The notes below the pieces were generated by a model. The model did no database searches and had not been told where the DNA came from. It saw only the letters and a list, made by a program, of their open reading frames with translations. Made by a program: the position numbers and the translations under genes. A stretch of 6,832 nucleotides of DNA from an uncultured Clostridia bacterium (GTDB taxonomy: Bacteria > Bacillota > Clostridia > TANB77 > CAG-508): contig CANQTJ010000083.1 in assembly GCA_947626705.1 (NCBI GenBank), forward strand, positions 1 to 6,832, given 5' to 3'. Positions 5,936-6,832 of this stretch are shown here, one piece after another (the first letter of the stretch is position 1; each line of letters starts with the position of its first letter).

Positions 5936-6268
5936 ATGAATACAAGCCCAAGACATAATGTTGAAGGTACACAAACGATAATTACATGTATGGCAATGCA
6001 AGCAACTAAAAATATGTTAAAAGAAGGACAAAAAGCAGGTGATGCAACTAAAGCAATAAATAGTGGTAGTTTAGAGGTAACGAATCTTCAAATGCCAATT
6101 ATAGAAAATAATGTAGTATCTCATAAAGTTACAGCTAGCCATAGAGAAATTAATGGAGAAAAATATATAAGATCAAAAAGTGATGAAAAACGTAGAAAAT
6201 TACAATTATCAATTATAAAAGAGCAACAAGAACAACAAGAGAAGTCAGGAGAAGAAATTGGAGAATAA
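5936..6268 (+). CDS. Unrecognised small hydrophilic protein, second gene of the VirD4-linked unit
   Basis: This is a 110-residue protein of unknown family. An in-frame ATG at 5888 would lengthen it by 16 residues, but it lies inside the previous gene without a ribosome binding site. The AAGGAGGAAG at 5921-5930 decides for the ATG at 5936. The N-terminal half is mixed helical (TIITCMAMQATKNMLKEGQK), followed by a segment with VVSHKVTASHREINGEKYIR. The end is strongly charged and Gln-rich (KEQQEQQEKSGEEIGE), probably helical and exposed. There is no membrane segment or signal peptide. It sits 13 bases after the previous stop and 28 bases before the VirD4-like gene, in the same operon. It may be a small cytoplasmic accessory protein of that system, by context only. 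Confidence 0.75.
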   Translation: MNTSPRHNVEGTQTIITCMAMQATKNMLKEGQKAGDATKAINSGSLEVTNLQMPIIENNVVSHKVTASHREINGEKYIRSKSDEKRRKLQLSIIKEQQEQQEKSGEEIGE

Positions 6269-6296
6269 GCAAAAACAAAAGAGAAGGTGAAAGATT

Positions 6297-6832
6297 ATGA
6301 ACTATAAATTAGAGGGTGCTATAAGAAGAAATAGAACAAAGTTTATAATATGCTTAATACTATGGTTATTTTTAACCATAGTATTTGTTGCGCCATTATC
6401 ATTTACTATTTTTCAAGCAAGTAATAATGGTAATTTTTTACTTGAAGTTTTTATAGAAAAAATAGCTATTAATATAACTAATCCATTTGAAACTTTAAGT
6501 GGAATATTTACTCAAGGTGCTACACATAATTTTATTTCATTATTATTTATATTTACAATATTTTATTTACTAGCATTTTTTATTGGATTTGCTAAATCAG
6601 CACCAAAAAATGAATATACAGATTTTGAACATGGTTCAAGTGATTGGAGTCAAAGAGGTGAACAATATCAAATTTTAAGTAGAAATAAAGGTATTATATT
6701 AGCAGAAGATAATTATTTACCATTAGACAAAAGAGGAAATGTGAATGTGCTTGTTGTTGGACGGTTCAGGTTCTGGTAAATCAGCATCATATTCAATACC
6801 AAATGCATATCAATGTTTAGGTTCATATGTAT
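6297..6832 (+). CDS. VirD4/TraG-type coupling ATPase, N-terminal part, frameshifted in the Walker A motif and cut by the window edge
   Basis: Coupling proteins of this family are inner-membrane hexameric ATPases that hand DNA or effector substrates to a type IV secretion channel. The visible part has two membrane segments (about residues 15-40 and 78-101) with an extracytoplasmic loop between them, then a cytoplasmic stretch HGSSDWSQRGEQYQIL and NKGIILAEDNYLPLD typical of Gram-positive VirD4 proteins, then VNVLVVG at the ATP site. The literal frame continues as RFRFW and stops at TAA 6777-6779. Skipping one base (C6762) restores GGSGSGKSASYSIPNAYQ, a perfect Walker A and its usual follow-on, open to the last base. 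The gene is therefore a frameshifted pseudogene or contains a sequencing or assembly error. The start is supported by AGAAGGTGA (6282-6290). Confidence 0.85.
6356..6385 (+). repeat. Perfect 13-bp inverted repeat inside the early VirD4-like coding sequence
   Basis: AATACTATGGTTA (6356-6368) and TAACCATAGTATT (6373-6385) are exact reverse complements around a TTTT loop, about 60 bases after the start codon and inside the first membrane segment. A hairpin this long and clean would form readily in the mRNA and could slow translation, or serve as a protein or RNA target site. There is no T-run after it, so it is not a normal terminator. Confidence 0.6.

Noticed and set aside
1..6832. DGR reverse transcriptase, accessory protein and template repeat within this window
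   Set aside because: No frame encodes a reverse transcriptase, and no second copy of the 1436-1558 sequence was seen. The machinery must be elsewhere if it exists.
1..6832. CRISPR array, tRNA or rRNA genes, and insertion sequences
   Set aside because: No regularly spaced repeats, cloverleaf-like GC-rich segments or transposase-like frames were seen.

Overview
The window is very AT-rich, with A/T-ending codons almost throughout, strong purine-rich Shine-Dalgarno sites and sigma-A-type promoters. Together with the pilin-like leader of the first gene (GITLVALVITII...LLILAG) and the cell-wall genes, this points to a low-GC Firmicute, most likely an uncultured gut-type Clostridia lineage. That assignment is inference from composition and gene style.

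Layout. 1-346 has no convincing gene: a short minus-strand open stretch runs off the left edge, followed by AT-rich inverted repeats and a hairpin just before the first ribosome binding site. 347-1585 encodes an exported protein with a prepilin-like N-terminus, a Gly-rich linker and a C-terminal FGE-sulfatase/C-type-lectin-like domain. The last ~120 bases of its coding region switch abruptly to NNC/NNT codons, as in the variable repeat of a diversity-generating retroelement (DGR) target. No reverse transcriptase or template repeat lies in the window, so it would be a remote target. An intrinsic terminator (1641-1687) closes this unit.

1746-4371 is a cell-wall unit: a good promoter, murF (1798-3183), ddl (3298-4326) and a strong intrinsic terminator. 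Ddl makes D-Ala-D-Ala and MurF adds it to the UDP-MurNAc-tripeptide, so the pair performs consecutive steps. A separate extended -10 promoter then drives a zinc-finger-less DnaJ/CbpA-type co-chaperone (4415-5284).

5309-6832 starts a new unit from a perfect TTGACA-N17-TATAAT promoter: two small unrecognised soluble proteins (5401-5922 and 5936-6268), then the N-terminal part of a VirD4/TraG-type coupling ATPase (from 6297). This suggests the left end of a conjugation or type IV secretion module next to housekeeping genes. The VirD4-like gene carries an apparent extra base (about 6762) exactly inside its Walker A motif, and the correct frame continues to the window edge.

The most interesting element is the putative DGR variable region on a pilin-leader surface protein. 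Next come the Walker A frameshift and a perfect 13-bp inverted repeat inside the early VirD4 coding sequence.
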